A stretch of 23,484 nucleotides of DNA, from NCBI GenBank assembly GCA_958423465.1, contig CATZRD010000038.1, positions 1 to 23,484 on the forward strand, written 5' to 3'. Each line of letters opens with the position of its first letter. Positions within the stretch are counted from its first letter, which is position 1. The notes beneath the pieces are model-generated. The model worked only from the letters and a program-made list of their open reading frames with translations, ran no database searches and was not told the origin of the DNA. Source of the DNA: an uncultured Oscillospiraceae bacterium. GTDB lineage: Bacteria; Bacillota; Clostridia; Oscillospirales; Oscillospiraceae. Positions 1 through 6,929 of the stretch are shown here, piece after piece. Position numbers and translations under genes: made by a program.

Positions 1-440
1 GAGGAATATTCGTGATTGTGTGTGGCCTGATTCTTATAAGCGTCCTTCCTGGGTCTGTTGGCCACGAGATTCATTTCTTTCATAACCTTTCGACAGCGTT
101 TTATACTGATACTGATATTGAACTCGCGCCATAGATGGGTCTGAAAGGTCCTTTTTCCCGGAACATATCCAAGTTTTCTCACGATTTTCCTAAACTTTTC
201 TTTCAATTGCTCCTGTTGTTCTTTCTTTGCGGCACAGGAGCTGTCTATATCTTTTTTACGCCTGACCCACGAATAGTAGCCGGATCTGGACACTCCAAAT
301 ATGTGAAGGCATTGCACGATAGACAGACCGTCCGCTCTATCCGCTTGTCTACGGATAAAGGAATCTACCATATAGAAACGGTCGGCGCTTACACCTTCGG
401 ATTCAATGATATAGTTGTGTCCTCCAATGCGGAACGGAGT
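1..440 (-). CDS. IS3-family transposase OrfB, N-terminal part, cut by window edge
   Basis: Reading the minus strand from the A8 run gives about 146 open codons that continue past the left edge. The translation contains SRSGYYSWVRR, then GYVPGKRTFQTHLWRE and RCRKVMKEMNLVANRP. This is the HTH_21-like segment that precedes the catalytic rve domain in IS3 OrfB proteins. The DDE residues would lie outside the window. There is no obvious independent start, and the frame is -1 relative to orfA across a run of eight A, so it is probably made as an OrfAB fusion by ribosomal slippage, as is established for IS3-family elements. Assignment to IS3 is by recognisable motifs; the exact subgroup is not resolved. 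Confidence 0.8.
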
Positions 441-835
441 TTTTTTTGAGCTGCAACCAGCTCCTCCAAATAGGCATTTCTGGCTTTCAGATAGGCCAGT
501 TCTTCCAGAGGGGACATGGCCCCCATAGCCTCTCTGGGTACAGAGCCATCATAGCTGGAGGGATCTGCGGTGAACAAACGACCCTCCCGGCCCAACTGCA
601 TCGCCCGCTTTCCTGCGGAATTCGCGCGGTCCTCTCCGAGTACAGCGGTGGAAAACCCAAGGCTGTTATACGCTGCCACATAGGTCATATGCTCCTCGGA
701 GATCTTCTTATACATGGCAACATAAAAGTCCTTCGTGTAAATAATATCCCGCCCACGAAAATCCTTTAGGAACGGATTATCCAGAAACGGCTGAATCTCC
801 TCTGGCGGCTGCCTGGTCATTCTGTTTTGTTTCAT
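389..835 (-). CDS. IS3-type OrfA, DNA-binding protein
   Basis: This 148-aa protein starts 23 bases after the stop of the 643-aa transposase. Residues 9-80 (PEEIQPFLDNPFLKDF, then a TKDFYVAMYKK segment and a LGFSTAVLG segment) align by eye with residues 11-85 of that larger transposase (PEEIEALKKNPNVLEV, then TIEFRQQVYEA and ANGFDTQRLG). Both therefore carry the same DNA-binding-type module. The C-terminal part (LEELAYLKARNAYLEELVAAQKK) has heptad-like leucines typical of the OrfA leucine zipper. The ribosome binding site is weak (GAGGG only three bases before ATG, with an AAAGGTGG further upstream), so translation may depend on coupling. The likely role is recognition of the element ends, alone or as part of an OrfAB fusion. 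Confidence 0.7.
   Translation of the reverse strand: MKQNRMTRQPPEEIQPFLDNPFLKDFRGRDIIYTKDFYVAMYKKISEEHMTYVAAYNSLGFSTAVLGEDRANSAGKRAMQLGREGRLFTADPSSYDGSVPREAMGAMSPLEELAYLKARNAYLEELVAAQKKLRSALEDTTISLNPKV
440..447 (-). promoter_or_regulatory. Candidate -1 ribosomal slippage site, run of eight A
   Basis: On the minus strand the orfA codons run CAA AAA AAA CTC. Slipping back one base on the A run moves ribosomes into the orfB frame at ACT CCG TTC. The site lies about 17 codons before the orfA stop, the usual arrangement for IS3-family OrfAB production. The slippery run is seen directly; its use is inferred. Confidence 0.65.
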
Positions 836-858
836 ATTCCCTCATCCGCCCACCTTTC

Positions 859-2790
859 TCATACTCCTAAATTTTTTGCCCGTTCAATGGCTCGTTGGGC
901 AGCTTTTTCTTTCATCTGCTGATACTTTTCTTCTTCCTTTGCGATGTAGAGCGAGAATTCAGCTTCGTTCATGGCCAGAAGATACTGCTCGTACTCGACT
1001 GGCGTCATGCGGCCCTTATCCCACATGCGGCGTTCATAATTGTAATACTCTGCATATCGCGCGACAAGTTCCCTCAACTCCTCGATATCTTTGCATTCCG
1101 AATACGGACACTCATCTTTAAAATGTCCAAAGAAAGACTCTTGTGGGGCGTTGTCCTGGCAATTTCCTCGTTTGGACATCGATTGTGTGTAACCTCTTTT
1201 GCTTACTTCCTGCTGGAATGCGCCAGACAGATAAACTGTCCCCTGGTCAGAATGATAAAGTCCACCGCTGACACATGGGTGAAGATCTGATTGACGCAGT
1301 GTGGCAAGCGCCAGTTCCAAGTCATTGTGTTCGCTGACTAAAAACGCAACTAACTTGCTGGTGACGGGATCGAGCAGTGCTGAGCCATATGCCTTGCATC
1401 CGTCGCCATAGAGAAGATGTGTAACGTCTGTCAGCCGTACTTCATTGGGCCGGTAAAGGCGGAATCTGCGCTGCAGCAAATTAGGCCTCACATTCTTTTT
1501 CAGTGCCGCTCCACCCATGCGCTTGGAAGGCGCTGCCTTCCGAATCGACGATGTGAGGTTGTACGTTTTCATAATACGGCGTATCTTTTTCAGCCCCATA
1601 CGCTTTCCCGTCAGAGCTGGCATCATCATATAGATCTGCCTTGAGCCTTTGGCAAACCCCTTGTATTCCATAACGGTTCGAATCAGTTCGGCATCCTGCT
1701 CGTCTTGTGCGTTTCTCTGTACTACCGACTGTCCATAGGTGCCATTCTTCAGTATGGCATAATATGACGCACGAGAAATCTTCATGAGAGAGAGTATTTT
1801 TCTAACGCTATACTTTCTTCCTGGGTCTGGCGGAAGATCCCGGAGCCACAGGCAGAGCGATTTCTTCTGCAGAACATTCAGAGAAGAAACAATATCTCCA
1901 ATTTGAAGAAACCCTTTTTCTACAATACTGTCCAATGCCCGCATCCTATTTCTAAGGATTTTCCGTGTGGGAGAGGCGTTTATTGTCTCTCCGTCAGCCG
2001 GTGTAGCCCATGCAGCCAAAACTCGGCTCATGCGATATCGCTCCGTTACTGAAAATATCTCCGGGTCAATATCAAACACACGGAGGATGTCGTCGAATGC
2101 CAGTACTGCAATAGGTGCGGCAGCCTCAAAGAATGCCTTATTCAACTCTATTTTTTCACGGGTGGCTGTTTGGACATAAGGATGTTTACGATACTGCTCT
2201 ACCGTGGCGGCAGTATAATAAGCTGTACGGCCCCTTGTAGCACTGCGGTTTGTGTCCTGCCCAGATGAATGTTCAAATTTTTCTTGCAGCCAGTATATTT
2301 TGTGGTAGCCCATGTCTGCTGGCGAAATCCCAGCGGACAGCAAACCATCTTCTATGGACTGTTGGGGATAGTTTCGGTATAGCTCCGCCTCAAAATCCGG
2401 ATGTAAAATCAGTCTGTTGACATCCCAAACAAATTTTCCGCTTTCAACCAATTCCTCCGCAGTCATGGTTGGCATATATATTGTTTTGGCCCAGTTTGCC
2501 TGGGTTTCCGGCGATGCCTTTGAAAACTTCGGACGCCCACCCCGTTTAAAAACAGATTCCACTGACTTTGTGAAGTTTAGGCCAAGGCGCTGGGTATCAA
2601 ATCCGTTTGCCTCCAGCATCCTTCTGACAGTTGACCGCTCTGGCCTCCGTATCCACGCCTCATAGACCTGCTGTCTGAACTCTATTGTCAGCAGCAAACG
2701 GTTTTCCCGCACCTCCAGCACATTTGGATTCTTTTTCAGGGCTTCTATTTCTTCAGGCGAATACCGTTTGGGAACAAATTTAACAGCCAT
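859..2790 (-). CDS. Large single-frame IS3-type DDE transposase with repeated N-terminal modules
   Basis: This 643-aa protein carries an IS3-like catalytic domain in its C-terminal half: LTDVTHL (D455), YHSDQGTVY (D515) and DNAPQESFFGHFKDE (E551), giving a DD(35)E spacing. Before it, about 325-420, is an HTH_21-like segment (YSVRKILSLMKISRASYY, then GSRQIY and KKIRRIMKTYNL). The first 300 residues are unusual. Segments near 11-85, 109-172 and 191-260 look like diverged copies of one module (an NP/HP-type start, an aliphatic strand, an EF or DF helix, then a GFD/GIS/FDID turn). Ordinary IS3 transposases are made from two frames and are around 400 aa, so this is both longer and unsplit. The C-terminus (605-643) is a charged helix, possibly a coiled coil. 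The TGTC repeat array just upstream is a natural candidate for its binding site. Confidence 0.8.
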   Translation of the reverse strand: MAVKFVPKRYSPEEIEALKKNPNVLEVRENRLLLTIEFRQQVYEAWIRRPERSTVRRMLEANGFDTQRLGLNFTKSVESVFKRGGRPKFSKASPETQANWAKTIYMPTMTAEELVESGKFVWDVNRLILHPDFEAELYRNYPQQSIEDGLLSAGISPADMGYHKIYWLQEKFEHSSGQDTNRSATRGRTAYYTAATVEQYRKHPYVQTATREKIELNKAFFEAAAPIAVLAFDDILRVFDIDPEIFSVTERYRMSRVLAAWATPADGETINASPTRKILRNRMRALDSIVEKGFLQIGDIVSSLNVLQKKSLCLWLRDLPPDPGRKYSVRKILSLMKISRASYYAILKNGTYGQSVVQRNAQDEQDAELIRTVMEYKGFAKGSRQIYMMMPALTGKRMGLKKIRRIMKTYNLTSSIRKAAPSKRMGGAALKKNVRPNLLQRRFRLYRPNEVRLTDVTHLLYGDGCKAYGSALLDPVTSKLVAFLVSEHNDLELALATLRQSDLHPCVSGGLYHSDQGTVYLSGAFQQEVSKRGYTQSMSKRGNCQDNAPQESFFGHFKDECPYSECKDIEELRELVARYAEYYNYERRMWDKGRMTPVEYEQYLLAMNEAEFSLYIAKEEEKYQQMKEKAAQRAIERAKNLGV

Positions 2791-2805
2791 TTTCCACCCA
2801 TAGCC

Positions 2806-2976
2806 TCTGTCCTATTTTGCACGATGATCTTGACCTCTGTCAAGGCAGTGTCTACAGCGTTTACTCTTTTGTCAAACTACTGTCTATTTTCTGTGTACCA
2901 CTGTCAATCTCTGGTCTGTCTTTCGTGCTTTTTTGTCAGAGTACTGTCCTTTCTATAGGTACCATTTTAGTCTGTC
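2806..2976. repeat. 32-bp periodic TGTC array at transposon right end
   Basis: TGTC occurs on the plus strand at 2808, 2838, 2849, 2870, 2881, 2902, 2917, 2934, 2945 and 2973. The copies at 2838, 2870, 2902 and 2934 are all TGTCA and are exactly 32 bp apart. Within three of these four units a second TGTC follows 11 bp later (2849, 2881, 2945); in the third unit it is displaced to 2917. Unit starts read TGTCAAGGCAGTGTC, TGTCAAACTACTGTC, TGTCAATCTCTGGTC and TGTCAGAGTACTGTC. The rest of each unit is poorly conserved, so this is a periodic motif array, not a simple duplication. On the minus strand the units also supply TTGACA sequences that could serve as -35 elements for the transposase. Binding by the transposase is inferred. 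Confidence 0.75.
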
Positions 2977-3083
2977 CTCTGTACTTAGATTTACTTCAAA
3001 TGTGACCTTCTTGGTGGTCCAGGATGAACCGGCCCCCGGTCCAGCGGCAGGGCCCCCCCTGGCGGGCGGTGCGCCTCTGCGGC

Positions 3084-4007
3084 CTACATACTCTGCCCCA
3101 TGGTCATTGCAAGGCCGGCCATGCTCTGCCCTTGCACCAGGTCGTCGTTCCAGTCCTTATGCACAGGGAGCAGGATACCGCTGTGGTATCCTGCTCCCTG
3201 TAACTCTTCCTGGAGGCGCCTGGCCGCCGTCTGCCCAGGCTCGTCGTGATCCAGACAGAGCACAACGGATTGGAGGCTGGGATGCTGCTCCAGCATCCAG
3301 CACACGGCCTGGCCGCCAGTGCCGCACAGGGCTACATAGCTGTGCTCCTGCCATCTGTCCGGATACAGCGTGAGGAAGCTCAGCAGATCAATCGGGGCCT
3401 CGAACACATAGAGCAGGCCGTCCTGCCCCACGTGGTGGAAGCTGTACTGGGGCTTGCTGCCCTCCACGTTTACCTTAAAGGACTTGCCCTGGCTGTTGGT
3501 GCTCCGCTTGTGAGCGTGGCGGGGAACGCCCTGCTCATCCGTGCCCACAAAGACACAGTTGTGGTATTGAGCATCCTCGTACAGCAGGCCGGACCGGGCG
3601 AAGTGGGTGACCACCTCCCGGCTAACGCGGCGCTGTTTCATCAGGTAAGCGTACACACGGCGCATATCGGCGTTGGGCGGAGGCAGGGCGAAGGGCTTAG
3701 GCGGCTCCTCCCGCTTTGGCTCTGCGGCGGGATATGTCGCGCCCAATTCATTCCCCAACAGGAGCTCCATGGCCTCCTGATAGCTCATGCCGTAGTAGTG
3801 CTGGACAAAGCTGACCGCATGGCCGCCCTGCCGGGCAATATGGTCGTACCATTCGTTGCCCCGGACGGTGATATGGTGCACCCTAGCCAGCCGGGACTCC
3901 CGCCCGGCGCGGAGCAGCTTCTCCCCCCGCTGCCGCAGGAATTCCTCCAGATCAACGGAGTTGGCCCGCTCCTTCTGTTCATCGGTAAAATGGATATAGG
4001 TTCCCAT
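3084..4007 (-). CDS. DUF3991/TOPRIM domain protein (primase-like)
   Basis: The 307-aa product has a short N-terminal region (about 50-85, NEWYDHIARQGGHAVSFVQ and YQEAMELLL) that resembles the core of a DnaG-type zinc-binding domain but lacks zinc-binding cysteines. A DUF3991-like stretch follows at about 115-195, then a TOPRIM domain at about 197-290 with the acidic residues E203 (YVFEAPIDLL) and D253/D255 (CLDHDEPGQ). Proteins of this type accompany relaxases in Firmicutes mobile elements and are thought to help DNA processing or priming; activity is not shown here. The start is supported by GAGGTG seven bases upstream. It is divergent from the mazE-like gene, sharing a 77-bp region. The C-terminus (MAGLAMTMGQSM) looks complete, so the transposon did not truncate it. 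Confidence 0.8.
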   Translation of the reverse strand: MGTYIHFTDEQKERANSVDLEEFLRQRGEKLLRAGRESRLARVHHITVRGNEWYDHIARQGGHAVSFVQHYYGMSYQEAMELLLGNELGATYPAAEPKREEPPKPFALPPPNADMRRVYAYLMKQRRVSREVVTHFARSGLLYEDAQYHNCVFVGTDEQGVPRHAHKRSTNSQGKSFKVNVEGSKPQYSFHHVGQDGLLYVFEAPIDLLSFLTLYPDRWQEHSYVALCGTGGQAVCWMLEQHPSLQSVVLCLDHDEPGQTAARRLQEELQGAGYHSGILLPVHKDWNDDLVQGQSMAGLAMTMGQSM

Positions 4008-4031
4008 GCTGGCTCACCTCGAATCAAACGG

Positions 4032-4060
4032 TTGACTTTTGTTTATACTCTGTATATACT
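4032..4060 (+). promoter_or_regulatory. mazEF promoter with overlapping palindromic operator candidate
   Basis: TTGACT (4032-4037) and TATACT (4055-4060) are separated by 17 bp, a near-consensus sigma-A promoter for the toxin-antitoxin pair. The -10 region contains the perfect palindrome GTATATAC (4052-4059), and TATACT is also repeated at 4044-4049, eleven bases from the second copy. On the opposite strand TATAAA (4047-4042) could act as -10 for the divergent DUF3991 gene. MazE-MazF complexes are known to repress their own promoters through palindromes, so this is a reasonable operator. Occupancy is inferred. Confidence 0.7.
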
Positions 4061-4084
4061 ATCTTTGAAAGGCAGGTGTCGTTC

Positions 4085-4351
4085 ATGTACGCGACGATCC
4101 AAAAATGGGGCAACAGCCAGGGCCTGCGGATCCCCAAGGCCCTCCTGGACGCAGTTGGTCTGAAAGAACACGACCGGGTGGAACTGGTGCAGATGGATGA
4201 TGGTATCAACATCCGGCGTGCCTCTTCCATCCCGCACCGCACCCTGGAGGAACGCCTCACCGCATTCTACGGAAAGCCCATTGACCAGATCGACCGAATT
4301 GAGGCCGAAGAGCTGGATTGGAGGAAGGCGGAGGGTTCTGAGGCATGGTGA
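4085..4351 (+). CDS. mazE: MazE/AbrB-type antitoxin
   Basis: This 88-aa protein begins YATIQKWGNSQGLRIPKALL, the hallmark of the SpoVT/AbrB-like DNA-binding fold of MazE antitoxins (KWGNS, then RIPK), followed by GLKEHDRVEL. The C-terminal half (about 50-88) is the toxin-binding tail, rich in acidic and aromatic residues. I chose ATG 4085 because AGG lies eight bases upstream; a GTG at 4076 is in frame but too close to the AAAGG. It should neutralise the downstream toxin and repress the promoter at 4032-4060. It overlaps the toxin gene by seven bases, typical of coupled toxin-antitoxin translation. It is on the opposite strand to every other gene here. Confidence 0.88.
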   Translation: MYATIQKWGNSQGLRIPKALLDAVGLKEHDRVELVQMDDGINIRRASSIPHRTLEERLTAFYGKPIDQIDRIEAEELDWRKAEGSEAW

Positions 4352-4683
4352 CGATTTTTGAACAGGGGGACATCGTCTATCTGGACTTTGGTCCCCAAGC
4401 CGGCCATGAGCAGAAGGACCGCCGCCCTGCCCTGGTGATCAGCAACAATCTGTTCAACCGGGTCAGCAGCCTGACCATGGTGTGCCCCATCACCCATACA
4501 GACCGGGGCCACCCGTTCCACCTCCGGCTGGATGAGCGCACCAGGACAGACGGGGTCATCCTGTGTGATCAGGCCCGGATGCTGGATCTGAACAGCCGCC
4601 ACGCATCCTTTGTAGAACGTGCTCCGGAGGACATCTCCTCAGAGGCGGTAGATATGGTCATCGGTTTTTTGGAACCGAAGTAG
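4345..4683 (+). CDS. mazF: MazF/PemK-type endoribonuclease toxin
   Basis: The 112-aa product has the MazF layout: GDIVYLDFGP at 8-17, the DRRPALVISNN segment at about 26-36 with the conserved RPALV, then VCPIT and the HPFHL strand. MazF toxins cleave mRNA at short single-stranded sequence motifs; the motif recognised here cannot be told from sequence. Length is normal for the family. It follows the antitoxin with a seven-base overlap and ends 46 bp before the convergent relaxase gene. In a conjugative element it probably acts as an addiction module that penalises loss of the element. Confidence 0.9.
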   Translation: MVTIFEQGDIVYLDFGPQAGHEQKDRRPALVISNNLFNRVSSLTMVCPITHTDRGHPFHLRLDERTRTDGVILCDQARMLDLNSRHASFVERAPEDISSEAVDMVIGFLEPK

Positions 4684-4729
4684 CGGAAGAAACCACGGAG
4701 GACTACCAGTTCAATGGCAGTCCCCCATC

Positions 4730-6190
4730 TTATCTTTGAGAATGCTGGGGGATTTCCTCATGGTCATCGGCCTTGTGTCCCAGGGCCATACGCTTCTCCC
4801 GGAGCATCCGGCGCCGCTTCCGGTCGATGTGCAGGCCAGTCTGGATGGCATCGGAGGCGGACTGCTCCCGGAAGATGCGGCCCATGTTGTGGAACAACTG
4901 GAGGACACATCGGGCGGTATCCGCGTGGGATACCGTCCGATGTGTCTGTGTACGCTGGTGGTGCGCGGCCTCCTGTTGTGGGTGATGTGCCCCATGCGGC
5001 AGGCCCGATTGTGCAGGCGGTGTGCCCGACGGTGTGGGCATGTGTACCATCTCATCTGCTGTGGGATGCTCCCCCCGCCCCAGCTGGAGCGCCTCCCGGA
5101 TGACCATGTTGCGCACGGCCTTGAACTCCTTCTGTTTGGAAAGCGGCAGGCGCTCCGGCATCTGCTCGGAGTAGGTGCGGCACACCTCTTCCCGCATCTG
5201 GTTCCACAGGTCATAGGCGGCCGCCACACACTCGTCCTTTGCCAGCTCATCCACGATGGCGTCCACCAATGCTTTGGTCTTGGGTGGCAGATATCCGTAG
5301 ACTTTTTTGCCCTTGGTGCTCTGCAACCGCTGGGTCAGCTCCAGCACCAGCCGTTCCAGGTTTTCATTTTGGAGCTGTCCGGTCTCCATCTGTGCAATCA
5401 GCTCTGCCATGGTGCGCTCCGCGTCCCGGCTTAGGGTGTCCCGGTATTCGGTTTTCTGTTCGTAGACGTGGAGCAGATCCTGTTGGAAGATCCGCCGGCC
5501 GAATGCGGACTTCACCTGCTGGATACCCTGCCTGGTGAGGTAGCCCTCCTTGGGATCGGAGGAGAACACCACCATGTGGATGTGGACGCTGTCCTCCTTG
5601 CGGTGGAAGGCGGCGTACCAGTGCAGGTGCTCCAGCGGGATTTTATATCCTCTGGCAATCTCAGGCGCACAGGCGCACACCAGCTGCCGCCAGCTCTCCG
5701 CGTCGTTGTAGCCCAGCCGCTCCGCGTCCTCCCGGCGGATGGCCACCACCGGCGTCCACACGCTGCCGGTGTGCTCCGCCACCTCCCGGACGGCCTGGGA
5801 GAGATTGCGCACCTTACCCCCGGCGCACCACAGGCCGTGCTCACCGTCCATCTGCACGCCGGGACGGTGGGACACGTAGTCCAGGTAGTTCTCCAGCCGG
5901 CTCATGGGCTCCGCGAAGTCCTCCTGCACTTGGCGAATGAAAGTGTTGGCGTTTGCTTGGGTGGGCGCGTTGCAGTAGTCTTCATACTCCAGCAATTCCT
6001 TCGCGCCGGGGAAGTCCCGGAGCAGGCTCTGGATATAAGCCTGCTGTTTGCTCGTAGCGGACTGGTCTTGTTGTTCACCCCTGAGCACTTCCACGCCGGG
6101 GCGGGTGGCGATGTAGCGGGCCCGGTTGGACAGCTTGGCCGCGTCCCTGCCGCCCTTCAGGTAGGGGGACATGAAGCGGACGCGGCTCAT
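4730..6190 (-). CDS. MobP-type relaxase (MobP3-like)
   Basis: The 486-aa protein should nick one strand at oriT and carry it to the recipient. The central region (about 150-240) holds the metal-binding histidines: HLHWYAAFH (H188, H190, H196) and VHIHMVVFSSDP (H203, H205), matching the HxH motif of MOBP relaxases. The N-terminus (SRVRFMSPYLKGG) is of the kind seen in MobP3 proteins of Firmicutes elements, and Y26, Y72 or Y102 are among the candidate nucleophiles; I cannot say which. The tail (about 375-486) is His/Gln/Pro-rich then strongly basic. The start codon overlaps the stop of the upstream mobC-like gene as ATGA, so translation is coupled. The MobP3 subfamily call is from overall pattern and is less certain than relaxase itself. 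Confidence 0.85.
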   Translation of the reverse strand: MSRVRFMSPYLKGGRDAAKLSNRARYIATRPGVEVLRGEQQDQSATSKQQAYIQSLLRDFPGAKELLEYEDYCNAPTQANANTFIRQVQEDFAEPMSRLENYLDYVSHRPGVQMDGEHGLWCAGGKVRNLSQAVREVAEHTGSVWTPVVAIRREDAERLGYNDAESWRQLVCACAPEIARGYKIPLEHLHWYAAFHRKEDSVHIHMVVFSSDPKEGYLTRQGIQQVKSAFGRRIFQQDLLHVYEQKTEYRDTLSRDAERTMAELIAQMETGQLQNENLERLVLELTQRLQSTKGKKVYGYLPPKTKALVDAIVDELAKDECVAAAYDLWNQMREEVCRTYSEQMPERLPLSKQKEFKAVRNMVIREALQLGRGEHPTADEMVHMPTPSGTPPAQSGLPHGAHHPQQEAAHHQRTQTHRTVSHADTARCVLQLFHNMGRIFREQSASDAIQTGLHIDRKRRRMLREKRMALGHKADDHEEIPQHSQR

Positions 6191-6609
6191 CCGTCAGGGT
6201 AGACCTGTCGCTGGAGATCCAGCGCGTCGTCAAAGCTGATCTTCCCGTTGGTACGCAGCACCTCGTCCACCGCATAGGCCCGCAGCTCCCGGCGGTTCAC
6301 CGGATCAGCGCGGAAGTGGGCGGCAACGGTGTGGCCCATCATGTTCACCTCCACGCACAGCTTGAACAGCAAAGTGCACAGCCGGTTTTCGTTGTCTGCC
6401 AATGTACCCCGCAGGGTGTCCACCAGGGCGCGGGAGAGGTACTCTGAGGTATCCTCCGTGGCCAGGTAGCCCATGTAGAACCGCAGGGCCTTTTCAATAA
6501 ATTCACTGCGCGTTTTGCAGTTGTCTTCCTCCAGCCAGCCGTCCATCCGGCGGATCACACCGGGCGTCAGCCAGACAGCGGTGCGCTTTTTGTTGTCGTG
6601 TTCCTCCAT
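6187..6609 (-). CDS. MobC-like relaxosome accessory protein (RHH)
   Basis: A 140-aa protein whose N-terminus (KKRTAVWLTPGVIRRMDGWL, then KTRSEFIEKALRFYMGYL) has the strand-helix-helix pattern of ribbon-helix-helix DNA-binding proteins. The remaining helical part (about 55-140) is of the kind found in MobC-like proteins that bind oriT and recruit the relaxase. The start at 6609 is chosen because GGAGGT lies seven bases upstream; an ATG ten codons earlier lacks such a site. It precedes and overlaps the relaxase gene, and the repeat-rich region upstream is its probable binding place. Confidence 0.75.
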   Translation of the reverse strand: MEEHDNKKRTAVWLTPGVIRRMDGWLEEDNCKTRSEFIEKALRFYMGYLATEDTSEYLSRALVDTLRGTLADNENRLCTLLFKLCVEVNMMGHTVAAHFRADPVNRRELRAYAVDEVLRTNGKISFDDALDLQRQVYPDG

Positions 6610-6929
6610 GTTCTTCACCTCCGCTTTTGCCTGCGACACAGCGGAACCCGCTGGCGCAGTAAGTGTTTATCTGAACCCGACCACCCCAAACGGCCGGAAC
6701 CTCCCATTCCGACCACCTGGCCTAAAATCCGGGAAAGCCCCGCACTGCGGGGCTTTGTGGGCGGGAGGCGGGCGCTTGCGACCACCTCCCTTTATCCTCG
6801 TACTAAAATCGAACGCCCCAAACCGGGGCGAAACTGGCCCCAACGGGGCGGTTTCCCGTCTGGGCGGGGCCCTGGCCCGCCCTCTGCCTGAAACCGGCAC
6901 ACAGGGCGCACACGGGGCCGACGGCGTGC
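6610..6929. other. Repeat-rich non-coding region, candidate origin of transfer
   Basis: This 320-bp gap lies directly upstream of the mobC-like and relaxase genes, the common location of oriT. It contains the octamer CGACCACC three times in the same direction (6678, 6710, 6779), an inverted repeat CGGAA/TTCCG (6695-6711), a perfect 10-bp hairpin (6734-6756), a second hairpin CGCCCC/GGGGCG (6814-6830) and an imperfect hairpin (6830-6855). TTATCCTCG at 6792-6800 loosely resembles the YATCCTG nick core known for some MOBP plasmids, with a mismatch. Reading frames across it are Pro/Arg-rich and lack good start sites, so I treat them as non-coding. The nick site is not established. Confidence 0.5.
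6734..6756 (-). terminator. Perfect 10-bp hairpin after the accessory block
   Basis: AAAGCCCCGC and GCGGGGCTTT pair perfectly around a three-base loop, about 175 bp beyond the stop at 6930. Read on the minus strand it could end transcription of the accessory genes before the mobilisation genes; T-richness after the stem is only TTT inside the stem plus a later TTTT. It may instead be part of oriT. The structure is certain, the function is not. Confidence 0.5.

Larger units (their letters stand above)
1..3000 (-). mobile_element. Partial IS3-type transposon with several transposase genes
   Basis: Three leftward reading frames (a 643-aa transposase, orfA and the start of orfB) lie head to tail with gaps or overlaps too small to hold insertion-sequence ends. 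I therefore read them as one element, not two neighbouring insertions. The right end is probably near 2976-3020, where a TGTC repeat array stops and base composition changes abruptly from AT-rich to GC-rich. The left end is outside the window. No terminal inverted repeat or target duplication can be identified because only one end is present. Codon use and base composition differ from the GC-rich conjugation genes to the right, which fits later insertion. Confidence 0.7.

Noticed and set aside
135..449. A 104-codon plus-strand frame at the left edge
   Set aside because: The minus strand here encodes recognisable IS3 OrfB sequence continuing from the A8 site, so this is its shadow.
3028..3040. 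ACCGG/CCGGT small inverted repeat as transposon terminal repeat
   Set aside because: Only five base pairs and the other end of the transposon is not in the window, so no comparison is possible.
3246..4163. A 305-codon plus-strand frame running across the DUF3991 gene into mazE
   Set aside because: It is antisense to a gene with clear TOPRIM motifs and overlaps the mazE promoter; no convincing ribosome binding site or homology was seen.
4721..4752. A TCCCCCA/TGGGGGA inverted repeat between convergent mazF and relaxase ends
   Set aside because: Seven base pairs with an 18-base loop and no T tract, mostly inside the relaxase coding end; too weak to call a terminator.
5468..6202. A 244-codon plus-strand frame antisense to the relaxase
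   Set aside because: Composition is typical of an antisense shadow in GC-rich DNA, and the relaxase frame carries the histidine motifs.
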